A stretch of 64,000 nucleotides of DNA, from assembly GCF_015062615.1 (NCBI RefSeq), contig NZ_SUUH01000003.1, positions 1-64,000 on the forward strand, given 5' to 3'. The notes under the pieces were generated by a model. The model worked only from the letters and a program-made list of their open reading frames with translations, made no database searches and had not been told where the DNA came from. Of this stretch, positions 34,201-43,138 are shown in pieces (positions within the stretch are counted from its first letter, which is position 1; every line of letters begins with the position of its first letter). Position numbers and translations under genes: made by a program. Origin of the DNA: Denitrobacterium detoxificans (lineage in GTDB: Bacteria; Actinomycetota; Coriobacteriia; Coriobacteriales; Eggerthellaceae).

Positions 34201-35015
34201 GTGCCCATGTCCATGAGGCAGATGGGCTTTTCGGTGCGGCCGAGCTCCTCGCGCATTTCCAGATAGCGGTTGAATGCCTGGCGAACCGTTTCGTCGTCGA
34301 TCTGCACTTCGTCGAGCTGCGTGCCGAACGTGGTGTGACGGCAGTGGTCGCTCCAGTAGGTGTCGATCATTTTGATTTCCGTGATGGTGGGGCAGCGGCC
34401 CTCTTCACGGAAGTATTCCTGGCAGAAGGCGATGTCGGCGAAGTCCATGGCCAGGCCGCGGTCGGCGATGAACGCGGAAAGCTCTTCCTCGCTCATTTCC
34501 AGGAAACCGTCGAGCACTTCCACGGGGCCAGGCTCGGGGTAGTTGCCCGCGAGCGTTTCCACGGTATCGAGCGAGGCTTCGCGCGCTTCCACGGGGTTGA
34601 TGACGTAGCCCTTGATGCGATCGACGTCGGCCTGGGAAAGCGAGCCTTCCAGCAGGTATACCTTGGCGCTGCGAACCGCAGGGCGTTCGCCCTGGCTGAT
34701 GAGCTGAATGCATTCGCTGGCGCTGTTTGCGCGCTGGTCGAACTGGCCAGGCAGGAATTCCACGGCGAATACGGCTGCGGCTTCCGTGCATTCATCGTGC
34801 AGGGAGCGATAGACGACGTCGCTCTGGGGCTCGCTGAATACGGTGGGGATGCAGGATTCGAACAGGTCTTCCGCCGCACCCTCGACATCGTAACGGTTCA
34901 CGAGGCGCAGGCCACTCAGGCCGCTGACCCCCAAGATGTCCTGAAGCTCGTGCAGAAGCTGCTGCGCTTCCACATCGAAGCCGGGTTTTTTCTCGACGTA
35001 GATACGTGAAACCAT
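31293..35015 (-). CDS. purL: Phosphoribosylformylglycinamidine synthase, single-chain
   Basis: 1,240 residues, the large form that joins the synthetase and glutaminase parts. It makes FGAM from FGAR, glutamine and ATP in purine synthesis. Visible marks are the METHNHPTEIEPFGGAAT-type segment (here KNETHNHPTEIEPFGGAA), a second ATP-grasp-like half with GGKDSMSG, and a C-terminal class I amidotransferase. The latter has FPGTNCEYD, the nucleophile in LGICNGFQ, and a late HTMPISNGEGRF segment. The start MVSRIYVEKK was chosen because GAAAGG precedes it; the reading frame runs on upstream through another gene. It follows a small membrane-protein gene by 53 bases and no other purine genes are near. 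Confidence 0.95.
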   Translation of the reverse strand: MVSRIYVEKKPGFDVEAQQLLHELQDILGVSGLSGLRLVNRYDVEGAAEDLFESCIPTVFSEPQSDVVYRSLHDECTEAAAVFAVEFLPGQFDQRANSASECIQLISQGERPAVRSAKVYLLEGSLSQADVDRIKGYVINPVEAREASLDTVETLAGNYPEPGPVEVLDGFLEMSEEELSAFIADRGLAMDFADIAFCQEYFREEGRCPTITEIKMIDTYWSDHCRHTTFGTQLDEVQIDDETVRQAFNRYLEMREELGRTEKPICLMDMGTIGAKYLKAKGVLTGLDESEEINACTVKVKVDVNGVDEDWLFLFKNETHNHPTEIEPFGGAATCVGGAIRDPLSGRSYVYQAMRVTGAANPLAPVSETLPGKLPQRKIVTTAAAGYSSYGNQIGLATGQVDEIYHPGYMAKRMEIGAVVAATPANHVRRETPAPGDVIVLLGGRTGRDGIGGATGSSKAHNAQSLEKDGAEVQKGNAPVERKLQRLFRRGDACRLIKRCNDFGAGGVSVAIGELADGLHVNLNAVPKKYDGLDGTELAISESQERMAVALDASDVQEFLAYAKEENLEATPVATVTADARVRIDWNGKAIVDVSREFLASNGAPKHQTAHLCAGSTYAPNWEGDTLAERMTSLVTDLNVCGKKGLVERFDSTIGAATALMPFGGARQLTPAMAMAAKLPVFGETHTVSGMAWGFNPFTMEANQFTGAYLSVVESVAKFVAAGFQRANAYLSFQEYFEKLRTSPERWGKPAQAVLGALMAQVDLGVGSIGGKDSMSGSFEDIDVPPTLVSFCTGCGKEDRITSPEFKGAGHRVIEIRPAYQEDNLTPDVEDLLAAFDMVEEFIGSKAALAVSTPGYGCAAEALFKMCLGNGIGLALNDNEERGDLFAPAYGSFYVELADNAEIPAATGSLYVGEVGATTEAYEFSAAGEVISLAKLQEAWEGKLEPVFPYRNQEGTVEAVTSDNHTPLVFNGTIAKPRVIIPVFPGTNCEYDTAAAFERAGAEATTLIINNLTPAAVAESTKALVEGIKNSQIVMIPGGFSGGDEPDGSAKFITAFFRSPAVTEAVRDLLQNRDGLMLGICNGFQALVKLGLVPYGDIRPMDDTCPTLTFNSVGRHQSRIVRTRVASNLSPWLSECEVGDIHTMPISNGEGRFVISPELYAQLAAAGQIATQYVDENGNPSMNWAANPSGSAYAIEGITSPDGRVFGKMGHTERSGSGLYQNIPGQSFQPIIESGVAYFK

Positions 35016-35068
35016 GTGGAGCCTTTCGTTGTGGTTTCGTTGGGCAAACGCACGCGCGTGATGCGCAA

Positions 35069-35395
35069 CTAGTTGTTCTTCGCTTTTAGCTTTTCCCACT
35101 CGCGGTCGATGTCTTCCTGAGTGAGGTTTTCCCATTCCTTGTGGTAACGGCCGTCGGAGTCGTATGCCGCGGGGTTGCGGCGCGCAACCATCCAGGAGCG
35201 ATGCTTTTGCTGGAAGTACGTGACTGCCATGACCAGGATGATCGCGACGACCATGATGATCGTCTTCGCGAGCTGGTCGGGCACGATGAAGTAGGCGATG
35301 AATGCCGCGAGAGTTGCCGCTGCGAACAGGTTGCGACGGAGCGCAAATGGGTTCTTTTCCTGCTCGGCGGATTGATGATTCTTCTGTTCTGCCAT
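35069..35395 (-). CDS. Small membrane protein, unknown function
   Basis: 108 residues with two adjacent hydrophobic helices (about 23-60), then a cytoplasmic-type tail rich in Arg, Glu and Lys. The sequence QQKHRSWMVARRNP begins the tail. I do not recognise a family. It precedes purL in the same direction, and the two are probably cotranscribed although a functional link is not obvious. Confidence 0.7.
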   Translation of the reverse strand: MAEQKNHQSAEQEKNPFALRRNLFAAATLAAFIAYFIVPDQLAKTIIMVVAIILVMAVTYFQQKHRSWMVARRNPAAYDSDGRYHKEWENLTQEDIDREWEKLKAKNN

Positions 35396-35458
35396 GTTGA
35401 ACCAATCTATGTGGAGTACGATGAAAACATTCTACGACAAGGAACTGGGGGAAGAATC

Positions 35459-36358
35459 GTGAAGAACCGTACGTGCAAATGGGCTACATGGTTTGCCGTG
35501 GCAATGCTCGTCGTCTGCGCGCTCGTTGGGTGCGCCTCGTCGTCCACTGCCTCTTCGCAGGACGATGTGGATGCCGTGGCTACGGCGGGTGTGTCCGATT
35601 CCGGCGCTTCTTCCGTTGCGGGCAATCAGGCCTCTTCCGAGCCTACCTATAATGCGCAAGACGATACGCGCGCTCAGGAATTTGCCGTCGACCCGAACGC
35701 CAACACCGAATGGCGTACGAAGACCGACGGAACTAAGACCATTTGGCTCACGTTTGACGATGGCCCTTCCGAAAACACCCAGAAGGTGCTCGACATCCTA
35801 AACAAGTACAACGTGAAGGCGACCTTCTTCGTTACGGGCATCAAGCCCGATTACGCTTACATGATCAAGAAGGCCTACGAGCAGGGCAACACCATTGGCT
35901 TGCATACTTATTCGCATGACTACGCAACCGTCTATGCGTCGGAAAGTGCGTACTTCGACGATTTGGATGCCGTGGGGGCTTTGGTGAAGGAGCAGATTGG
36001 CTACGTGCCGTGCTTCATTCGCTTCCCAGGAGGCTCGTCCAATGCCATTTCCGCGGAATACACGAAGGGCATTATGAGCGAGCTCGTAAACGACGTGCAG
36101 GATAGGGGCTACCAGTACTTCGACTGGAACATCAGCTGTGGTGATGGTGCTTCGGGCCATACTGCCGAAGAGCTCGCCGAAGCCGCGTGCGATGGCGACG
36201 ACTACACGAATATCGTGCTGCTCATGCACGATTCGTCGGGGCACGAGGCTACGGTGGAAGCGCTTCCCACCATCATCGAGCACTACCAGTCGCTGGGCTA
36301 CACGTTCAAGGCCATCGACCGCAGCGCTCTGGCCAGCCATCATGGCGTAAACAACTAG
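35459..36358 (+). CDS. Polysaccharide deacetylase lipoprotein (NodB domain)
   Basis: 299 residues, GTG start with a GGGGGAAG ribosome site. The signal peptide ends in the lipobox LVGC, so the enzyme is anchored outside the membrane. A Ser/Ala-rich linker leads to a NodB domain: WLTFDDGPSENT near residue 98 (catalytic and metal aspartates), HTYSHDYATVY near 150 (metal histidines) and RFPGGSS near 187. Such enzymes remove acetyl groups from peptidoglycan or surface glycans. It is divergent from the small membrane-protein and purL genes. Confidence 0.9.
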   Translation: MKNRTCKWATWFAVAMLVVCALVGCASSSTASSQDDVDAVATAGVSDSGASSVAGNQASSEPTYNAQDDTRAQEFAVDPNANTEWRTKTDGTKTIWLTFDDGPSENTQKVLDILNKYNVKATFFVTGIKPDYAYMIKKAYEQGNTIGLHTYSHDYATVYASESAYFDDLDAVGALVKEQIGYVPCFIRFPGGSSNAISAEYTKGIMSELVNDVQDRGYQYFDWNISCGDGASGHTAEELAEAACDGDDYTNIVLLMHDSSGHEATVEALPTIIEHYQSLGYTFKAIDRSALASHHGVNN

Positions 36359-36383
36359 CGCTTTTCCCTTTCGAGCGCATGAA

Positions 36384-36422
36384 AATGCCCCGCTTGCCAT
36401 GCTGTGCGGCAAGCGGGGCATT
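36384..36422. terminator. Bidirectional terminator between deacetylase and apt
   Basis: A perfect 15-bp stem (36384-36398 with 36408-36422) and 9-base loop. The minus-strand side is followed by TTTTCATG, so it mainly serves apt, while also lying just after the deacetylase. Confidence 0.85.
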
Positions 36423-36448
36423 GTTGCGTTGGGGTTCGCGGCTGGGCG

Positions 36449-36982
36449 CTAGCTTACGTGAACGAGCGAGAAGATGTCGCAGTCAGTGGCTTCGCGTACG
36501 ACCTTGCGCGGGTTCAGGTAGTCAAGCTCCATGAGGAAGGCCATGCCCACGAGGGTGGCGCCAAACTTGGAGAGCAGTTTTGCCTGGGCTACGGCCGTGC
36601 CGCCCGTGGCAATAAGGTCGTCGACTAGCAGCACGCGGTCGTCCTTCGTGATGGCGTCGGTGTGCACCTGCAGTTCATCGGAGCCGTATTCCAGGCCGTA
36701 TTCCTGCGAGTAGACTTCGCGCGGCAGCTTGCCGGGCTTGCGCATGGGGACCAGGCCAGCGTTCAGCTTGTATGCAACGGGAGCGGCGATGATGAATCCG
36801 CGCGCCTCGGCGCCTACGACTTTGGTAATGCCTTGGTTGATGAAGTGGTTGGATAGTTCGTCCACGGCGCGCTGAAACCCTTCGGCGTCGCGCAGGAGCG
36901 TGGTGATGTCCTTGAAGATGACGCCCGGTTGCGGGTAATCGGGGATGCTGACGATCTTGTCACTGAAGTCGTATGCGGCCAT
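36449..36982 (-). CDS. apt: Adenine phosphoribosyltransferase
   Basis: 177 residues, normal for the family. It salvages adenine to AMP with PRPP. Markers are PDYPQPGVIFKDITTLL at the N-terminus, the EARGF segment, and the PRPP-binding motif VLLVDDLIATGGTA near residue 117-130. The enzyme is cytosolic. It lies alone, in the same direction as the corA gene upstream of it but 140 bp away. Confidence 0.96.
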   Translation of the reverse strand: MAAYDFSDKIVSIPDYPQPGVIFKDITTLLRDAEGFQRAVDELSNHFINQGITKVVGAEARGFIIAAPVAYKLNAGLVPMRKPGKLPREVYSQEYGLEYGSDELQVHTDAITKDDRVLLVDDLIATGGTAVAQAKLLSKFGATLVGMAFLMELDYLNPRKVVREATDCDIFSLVHVS

Positions 36983-37124
36983 GATGGTCCTTCCTGCGAT
37001 AATAATCCGCGGCTATTTTCGCACGTTTTTACCTGCAAGGCAGGCAGATGCGCAAAGTGCGCACGAGTTCATTGTACGTTCGTGCTGGCGGCTGCGCCAT
37101 AAGGTGATTGCGGGGTCGATGCGT

Positions 37125-38081
37125 CTATTTGAATAGGTTGTTCGTGCGGAAGTACAAAATGGCTCCCGCCATGCCCACTACGGCGAGCCCCAGGGGCAGA
37201 AGGCATGTGTTGGTAAGGGGCAGGCCCTCCACGTTCATGCCGTAGAAGCTGAAGATGATGGTGGGTATGGCCAGCACGATGGTCACGATGGTGAGTGTTC
37301 GCATGACCAGGTTCAGGTTGTTGCTTATGACGCTCGAGAACGTGTCCATGGTGCCGTTCAAAATGCTGCTGTACACCGTGCACATCTCGATGGCCTGGCG
37401 AATCTCGATGAACACGTCGTCGAGCAGGTCCTTGTCGTCTTCGTATAGCTGCACGACGCGGCCCGATTGGATGCGCGAGAGCGTGGTTTCGTCGCCACGC
37501 AGCGAGGTGCTGAAGTACACGAGTGACTTTTCCAAGCCCAGCATCTTCACGAGTTCGCTGTTGCGCATGGTCTGGTGCAGGATCTTTTCGTTCTTGGTGA
37601 ACTGGCGGTTGATGCTGCGCAGGTAGCGCAGGTAGCGCTGCACGGTGTTCGAGAAGATCTGCAGAAGGAATCGCGTGCGCTGATGCGTGTTGAAATCGGC
37701 GATCTTGCCCACGGCGAACAGGCTTAGCGTGGGATTCTCCTTCAGGCTGATGGTGACGATCATGTCCTGCGCGCGCAGGAAGAGCACCGTAAGGGGGTGC
37801 GTGTCGTACTGCGTCATGAGGGGGTCTTCGGCTTCCGCCGCGTCTTCGATGAAGGGGCAGTCGATGATGACGAGCGTTTGACCCGTGTCCTCGTCGTAGT
37901 CGACGTGCGAAGTCTCTTCGTCGTCGAGGGCCGACTTCACGAATTCGTCGATGACGCCCAGCTCCTCTTCCAGCCAGGCGCGATCTTCGGCCGTGGGGGA
38001 GGTGACGTTTACCCAGCAACCGGCTTCGGGTTCTTCGATGGCGTGCGTACCCGTTTTATCGGTGAGGAAGCATTCGATCAC
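37125..38081 (-). CDS. corA: CorA-family Mg2+/divalent cation channel
   Basis: 318 residues, GTG start with an AAAGGAG site 7 bases upstream. The large N-terminal part is the cytoplasmic funnel. Two C-terminal helices hold the selectivity motif YGMNVEG near residue 280 at the mouth of the pore. The family forms homopentameric channels. The extra residues in the longer reading frame upstream lack support. It stands alone between apt and a divergent ABC exporter. Confidence 0.94.
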   Translation of the reverse strand: MIECFLTDKTGTHAIEEPEAGCWVNVTSPTAEDRAWLEEELGVIDEFVKSALDDEETSHVDYDEDTGQTLVIIDCPFIEDAAEAEDPLMTQYDTHPLTVLFLRAQDMIVTISLKENPTLSLFAVGKIADFNTHQRTRFLLQIFSNTVQRYLRYLRSINRQFTKNEKILHQTMRNSELVKMLGLEKSLVYFSTSLRGDETTLSRIQSGRVVQLYEDDKDLLDDVFIEIRQAIEMCTVYSSILNGTMDTFSSVISNNLNLVMRTLTIVTIVLAIPTIIFSFYGMNVEGLPLTNTCLLPLGLAVVGMAGAILYFRTNNLFK

Positions 38082-38330
38082 CGCGCACTCCTTTCGCCTG
38101 GTTTCTGGACGCACCGATTATACATGAGCACGGCAGCGCGGTGTGGCCTGGCTGGCGCGTGCGGGGTGCCTGGTGGGCTGACAGCGTCTTCGCCCCGTTC
38201 GTGCGCCTGTTTGTCGATGTCGCGGCTATGGAGATTGCCATTGGGGCGAATATGCGACTTTGTGGAGTGCTCTCTTCGCGTATGATGTACGATAAACAGT
38301 TAGGCATGGCTAATTATAGGAGGCCACAGC

Positions 38331-39038
38331 GTGGCTCAGGCGTATTTGGACATTCGGAATCTGAAAAAGCACTACGGGGAAGGGGAGGCATGCCTGCAGG
38401 TGCTGCGCGGTATCGACGTGCAGCTCGAGCGCGGCGAGATATGCGTGCTGCTGGGGCCCAGCGGTTCGGGCAAGTCGACCTTCCTGAACATGGTGGGCGG
38501 CTTGGAACCTGCCGATAGCGGTTCCATTGTGGTGAACGGCACCAACATCGCAACGCTTCCCGACAAGAAGCTCGTGGAGTATCGCCGCAAGGAGCTTGGC
38601 TTTGTCTTTCAGTTCTACAACCTTGTTCCCGACCTTACCGTTCAGGAAAACATCGAGGTTTGCGCGTATCTCTCGAAGGATCCCCTGCCCATGAAACCCT
38701 TGCTGAAATCATTGGGGCTGTACGAGCATCGCCATAAGTTCCCGCATCAGATTTCGGGCGGCCAGCAGCAGCGCTGCGCCATCGGCCGCGCGCTGGTGAA
38801 GAACCCAGGTCTGCTTTTGTGCGACGAGCCCACCGGCGCGCTCGACTACAAGACGAGCAAGGAAATCCTGCAGCTCATGGAAGAAGTGAACCAGCAGTAT
38901 GGCTGCACGATTGTCATTGTTACGCATAATGATGCCATTCGGCACATGGCGCATCGTGTGCTGCGTCTGCGCGACGGCGTGATGGTGGAGGATTCCGTGA
39001 ACGAGCACGTGCTTCCCGCCATGCAGTTGGAGTGGTAG
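38331..39038 (+). CDS. ABC transporter ATPase (MacB/LolD type)
   Basis: 235 residues with a GTG start after TAGGAGG. Walker A GPSGSGKST is near residue 44, the signature ISGGQQQR near 142, and Walker B LLLCDEPTGALD near 163. The FQFYNLVPDLTVQEN Q-loop is typical of MacB/LolD ATPases, which drive FtsX-like permeases that do mechanical work on envelope peptides or lipoproteins, not import. The next gene is the permease, one base after this stop. Confidence 0.94.
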   Translation: MAQAYLDIRNLKKHYGEGEACLQVLRGIDVQLERGEICVLLGPSGSGKSTFLNMVGGLEPADSGSIVVNGTNIATLPDKKLVEYRRKELGFVFQFYNLVPDLTVQENIEVCAYLSKDPLPMKPLLKSLGLYEHRHKFPHQISGGQQQRCAIGRALVKNPGLLLCDEPTGALDYKTSKEILQLMEEVNQQYGCTIVIVTHNDAIRHMAHRVLRLRDGVMVEDSVNEHVLPAMQLEW

Positions 39039-39039
39039 C

Positions 39040-41490
39040 ATGCGCAACCCACTGCATAAGAGGTTCCCCCGCGAGCTTCGGAATAACATAGGCAAATACC
39101 TGGGCATGTTCCTGATGATGACGTTTGCCGTGGCGTTCACGTTGGGGTTCATGATGGCCGCCAACAGCATCGTCGTCATTGGCGACGGGATGCGCGATGC
39201 GTACGTCATCGAAGACGGGCACTTCGTCGTCGACTTCGAAGCCGACGACGACTCCATTTCCGATGTGGAGGCTCTGGGATGCACGGTGTACCAGGACTTC
39301 TACAACAATGTGTCGATGTCGCTTCCCGAAACGGCTTCAGGCCAGCTTACCGACCTGACCGTACGCCTATATCAGAACCGCACCCAGGTGAACCTGGCGT
39401 CGTATGCGCAGGGGTGCGAGCCCACCCAGGCGAACGAGATTGCGCTCGACCGCGTGTTCTGCGCCAACCACGACCTTTCCGTGGGCGATTCGGTTACGGT
39501 GAATGGGCAGGAGTTCGTAATTTGCGGCATCATGACGCTGCCCGATTACCAGGCCCTTTTCGAGAAGAACTCGAACTTCATCTTCAACGCCATCACGTTT
39601 AGCGTTGCCCAGGTGACGCCCGAAGCCTATGAGGCTATTGGGTCGGCGGGGCAGACGTTCAACTACTCGTTCGTGATGAACGATCGCTCCCTCGATAAGC
39701 CCGCGCGCGTGGACATCGAGGAGGAGATGATGAAGACGCTCTCGAGTGATGGCGAGACGCTTTCCGACTTCATCGATTACGAGGACAACCAGGGTATTGG
39801 CTACGCCACCGACGATGCCGCTCACGACCAGGTTATGTGGATGGTGCTCGTTATCATCTTGGTGGTCATCATGGCGTTCGTGTTCGTGGTGCTCACGGGT
39901 GCCACCATCGAAGCGGAAAGCGCGGTCATCGGCACGCTGCTGGCAAGCGGATGGCGCAAGGGCGAGTTGCTCCGCCATTATCTTGCTCTGCCCGTTATCT
40001 GCGGTTTTGTTGCGTGTTCGTTGGGGCTTGTGCTGGGTATCACCGTCATGGAAGAGCCCATGGCTGGGCTGTACTACAACAGTTACAGCTTGCCGCCATA
40101 TCACCTTATCTGGAGCTGGCGCATCGTCTTCCTTACGACAATCGTGCCGTTCCTGCTCCTTTCCGGCATTACGTTGTTTGGCCTGATGCGGAAGCTGGGA
40201 AATACGCCCTTACAGTTCCTCAGGCGCGAAGTGGCGCACAAGTCGCGCCGCCATAGCCTGCGCCTGCCGGATGGGCTGACGTATCCTACGCGATTCCGCC
40301 TGCGCGTGCTCATTCGCAACCTTTCGCACTTCATTACGCTCTTCGCGGGCATTTTGTTCGCGAGCCTGCTTCTTCTGTTCGGCACGTGCATGTTGCCCGT
40401 GGTGCAGAATTACGCCAGCCAGATGCGCGACAACGTTGCCGCACAATATGAGTACGTGCTGAAGACGCCGCTCGAGCTGCAGGGAACGAGTTCCGACCGT
40501 GCCGCGTATGCTGCGGCGGAGGACATCGCGTACAGCGACAATGCGCTCGATGGCTTTGGTGATTACGGCTACTTCAGCGATATGATTCGCGCCATGTCCG
40601 TAGACGAGGACGCCACGCCTGTGAATACGCTTGAGAATTCCAGCGAGGCGATTGCCCAGGCCGAGAAGTTCGCCATGGCCACGGTCGAGATTGAGCGTGC
40701 GTTCGGCGGCGAGAGCGAAGAGGTCACCATCTACGGCATCCAGCCTGATTCGGCTTACTGGCAGGGCTTGGACATTGGCGATGGGAAGATCGTGGCCACC
40801 AAGGGCCTTGCCGAGAAGACGAAGCTCGAAGTGGGGCAGAGCGTGAGCGCGTACGATGCGCGCGAGGGCGAAGCGTACGACTTGCGTATCACGAGTGCCA
40901 CCGAGAGCGAAACCGATATGTCCCTCTATATGAGCATCGACGACTTCAACCAGCTCTTTGGCAATGACGCCGACTACTTCAATGCGTATGCGAGCAACGA
41001 ACCCCTCCAGATTGACGAGCGCTTCGTGGCGAGCGTCATAACGCCCGATGAGATGGATAAGATCGCCGATCAGCTCGTTGACTCCATGGGCAGCATCATG
41101 CAGATGATGATGGCCGTGGCGGTGCCGGTGTATCTCATCTTGGTATATCTGCTCACCAAAACGGTTATCGACCGCAGTGCCCGCAGCATTTCGTACATGA
41201 AGGTGTTCGGCTATCGGGCGCGCGAGGTGAATGGGCTCTACATTCGTCCTATCACGTATGTCGTATTGGGGTCGCTCGTGCTTTCCATGCCCATCATTGT
41301 GAGCATGCTCACGGCTCTCATGAAGGTTGTGTTCATGAGCTATTCGGGCAATTTCCCCTTGGTGATCCCTGCGAGCAATTACGTCTTGCTGCTCGTCGTT
41401 GGCGTGGTGGCGTACGCGTTCGTGGCGTTCCTGCATGTGCGCAGGGTGAAGCGCGTGCCATTGGAATTGGCCATGAAGATTTCCGAATAG
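39040..41490 (+). CDS. FtsX-like ABC permease
   Basis: 816 residues. A first helix near 20-40 is followed by a large extracellular region (about 45-260). Four helices follow (about 265-450), then a second extracellular region (about 460-680) and three C-terminal helices. This fits the duplicated FtsX/MacB layout with two outer domains, as in bacitracin- and lantibiotic-resistance or peptide-export systems. It pairs with the ATPase just upstream. The absence of a nearby kinase/regulator pair argues mildly against a BceAB-type resistance module. The substrate is unknown. Confidence 0.88.
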   Translation: MRNPLHKRFPRELRNNIGKYLGMFLMMTFAVAFTLGFMMAANSIVVIGDGMRDAYVIEDGHFVVDFEADDDSISDVEALGCTVYQDFYNNVSMSLPETASGQLTDLTVRLYQNRTQVNLASYAQGCEPTQANEIALDRVFCANHDLSVGDSVTVNGQEFVICGIMTLPDYQALFEKNSNFIFNAITFSVAQVTPEAYEAIGSAGQTFNYSFVMNDRSLDKPARVDIEEEMMKTLSSDGETLSDFIDYEDNQGIGYATDDAAHDQVMWMVLVIILVVIMAFVFVVLTGATIEAESAVIGTLLASGWRKGELLRHYLALPVICGFVACSLGLVLGITVMEEPMAGLYYNSYSLPPYHLIWSWRIVFLTTIVPFLLLSGITLFGLMRKLGNTPLQFLRREVAHKSRRHSLRLPDGLTYPTRFRLRVLIRNLSHFITLFAGILFASLLLLFGTCMLPVVQNYASQMRDNVAAQYEYVLKTPLELQGTSSDRAAYAAAEDIAYSDNALDGFGDYGYFSDMIRAMSVDEDATPVNTLENSSEAIAQAEKFAMATVEIERAFGGESEEVTIYGIQPDSAYWQGLDIGDGKIVATKGLAEKTKLEVGQSVSAYDAREGEAYDLRITSATESETDMSLYMSIDDFNQLFGNDADYFNAYASNEPLQIDERFVASVITPDEMDKIADQLVDSMGSIMQMMMAVAVPVYLILVYLLTKTVIDRSARSISYMKVFGYRAREVNGLYIRPITYVVLGSLVLSMPIIVSMLTALMKVVFMSYSGNFPLVIPASNYVLLLVVGVVAYAFVAFLHVRRVKRVPLELAMKISE

Positions 41491-41510
41491 CCTGCCTGCA
41501 GACAAAAGAA

Positions 41511-41539
41511 AGGAGGGCTCGGCATGGCCGGGCCCTCCT
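41511..41539 (-). terminator. Terminator after pilT
   Basis: A 13-pair stem (one wobble) with a 3-base loop between the convergent permease and pilT genes. The minus-strand exit reads TTCTTTTGTC. Confidence 0.8.
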
Positions 41540-41558
41540 GCGTGTGGCGGTGATGGAG

Positions 41559-42632
41559 CTACAGCCCCTCGACTTCCATGCGGCGCTCGAGCGCTTCGGC
41601 GTGGATGCTGTAGCGCAGAGCGATTTCTTTTGCCACCTTACCTTCTTTCACCAGGGCGAACAGGCTCTGGTCCATGGTGCGCATTCCTTCGTTCTGCGAG
41701 CTGGCGATGACCGAGTCAATCTGGTAGGTCTTCTGCTCGCGGATGAGGTTGCGGATGGCGGTGTTCGTGTGCATGATCTCGAACGCGGGCAGCGTGCCGC
41801 CGTCGAGTGAGGGTACGAGCTGCTGGCAGACGATTGCCTGCAGCACCAGCGAAAGCTGGATGCGAATCTGATGCTGCTGCGACGCGGGGAAGGCGTCGAT
41901 GATGCGGTCGACGGTGCCCGACGCGCTGGTGGTATGCAGCGTGCTGAAGATGAGCTGGGCCATTTCGGCGGCCGTCATGGCCGTGCCGATGGTTTCGTAG
42001 TCGCGCATCTCGCCCAGCAGCATGACATCGGGGGCTTCGCGCATGGCCGAACGGAGCGCTTCGCCGTACGTGGCAATGTCGGTGGGCACTTCGCGTTGCG
42101 TAACGATGCAAGTGCCGTGCTTGTGCACGTATTCGATGGGGTCTTCCATGGTGATGATGTGCCCCATGCGCTGGTGGTTCATGCGGTCGATGATGCAGGC
42201 CAGCGTGGTGGACTTGCCGGAGCCTGCGGGGCCCGTTACCAGCACCAGGCCCTTCGAAAGGTCGGCGAGCGAAAGCACGTCTTCGGGAATGTTGAAGTCT
42301 TCAGGCTTGGGCAGGCCGAAGGGGATGACGCGGATGATGGCGGAAAGCGAGCCGCGCTGACGGAAGATGTTCGCGCGGAAGCGGCCCACGCCCGGGATGG
42401 CAAACGAGAAGTCCTCGTCGTGGTTGTTGTTCTGGGTGAACAGGTTGATGTCGCGATTCGCCAGATGGTAGATGGACTCCACGATGGCCCGCGTGTCCGC
42501 AGGGCGCAGCGGCTCGGTGTCGCTGCGTACCTGGCGACCGCTCACCTGGAACGATATGGGCAGGCCAGCTACCACGAAGATGTCGGAGGCCCTCGCCTCG
42601 ATCATGCGCTGTAAGAGTTCCTCAAGTTCCAT
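41559..42632 (-). CDS. pilT: Type IV pilus retraction-type ATPase PilT
   Basis: 357 residues, normal for PilT. Walker A GPAGSGKST lies near residue 133-141. An Asp box (ITMEDPIEYVH), Walker B (VMLLGEMRDYET) and His box (STLHTTSASGTVDRIID) follow. The AIRNLIRE motif required for retraction in PilT is present near residue 290. The ATG follows AAGGAG. It is the last gene of a six-gene operon and the only pilus ATPase seen there. PilB-type ATPases normally carry a CxxC metal motif, which is absent here. Confidence 0.93.
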   Translation of the reverse strand: MELEELLQRMIEARASDIFVVAGLPISFQVSGRQVRSDTEPLRPADTRAIVESIYHLANRDINLFTQNNNHDEDFSFAIPGVGRFRANIFRQRGSLSAIIRVIPFGLPKPEDFNIPEDVLSLADLSKGLVLVTGPAGSGKSTTLACIIDRMNHQRMGHIITMEDPIEYVHKHGTCIVTQREVPTDIATYGEALRSAMREAPDVMLLGEMRDYETIGTAMTAAEMAQLIFSTLHTTSASGTVDRIIDAFPASQQHQIRIQLSLVLQAIVCQQLVPSLDGGTLPAFEIMHTNTAIRNLIREQKTYQIDSVIASSQNEGMRTMDQSLFALVKEGKVAKEIALRYSIHAEALERRMEVEGL

Positions 42633-42643
42633 CGCTGCTCCTT

Positions 42644-43138
42644 CTAGTTCGAGGCGCCCGACCATAGGGTGTCGTCTTCGGCATTGTTGACTACGGCCGC
42701 CATGTTCCATTTGGTTATGTCGTACGTGCGGTTGCTGCGAATGTTCAATTCGACGTTGAGCGTGCGTCCGTCTTCGCACGAGAACTGCGCCGAAACGGTG
42801 GTTCCCGATACGCTGGCGGTTGCTTCCACGTTTTCGCTAGAGGCTGCGCGCGCTGCTTCAAGTGAGTTGCTCAGCTGGGCATTCACCTGCTGCGCAAGCT
42901 CGGTGGATGTGGTTGCCTGCGAAGCGGAAAGCGTTGCGTCCACGTGCGCTAAGAACGTTTGCGCGCAGACTTCTTCGGCATATGCCTGGGAAGTTGCATC
43001 TGCCTGGCGCTGGGCCAGGGTATTCGACGCGTTCGCGGTGGTAAGCGTGAGCACGGCCAGCACCGCCAGGCTGATGATGGCGATGTAGGTGATGAGCGAA
43101 AGCGGGCCAATGTGCAGTTTGCGCCTGGTGGAGGTCAT
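42644..43138 (-). CDS. Small one-helix pilus-operon protein
   Basis: 164 residues. A basic N-terminus (TSTRRKLH) is followed by one long hydrophobic helix at about 12-36 and an Ala/Thr/Gln-rich extracellular part. It lacks the glutamate at position 5 of standard pilins, so it may be a minor pseudopilin or an assembly protein. It overlaps the preceding gene by 4 bases (ATGA) and ends 11 bases before pilT. The two cysteines (EVCAQ, FSCED) could form a disulfide outside the cell. Confidence 0.7.
   Translation of the reverse strand: MTSTRRKLHIGPLSLITYIAIISLAVLAVLTLTTANASNTLAQRQADATSQAYAEEVCAQTFLAHVDATLSASQATTSTELAQQVNAQLSNSLEAARAASSENVEATASVSGTTVSAQFSCEDGRTLNVELNIRSNRTYDITKWNMAAVVNNAEDDTLWSGASN

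Noticed and set aside
32958..35009. 683-codon plus-strand frame opposite purL
   Set aside because: Low-complexity antisense shadow of a well-defined gene.
35016..35405. Upstream extension of the purL frame to 1,370 codons
   Set aside because: The added part lies antisense-in-frame over the small membrane-protein gene; PurL's own start MVSRIYVEKK has a ribosome site at 35015.
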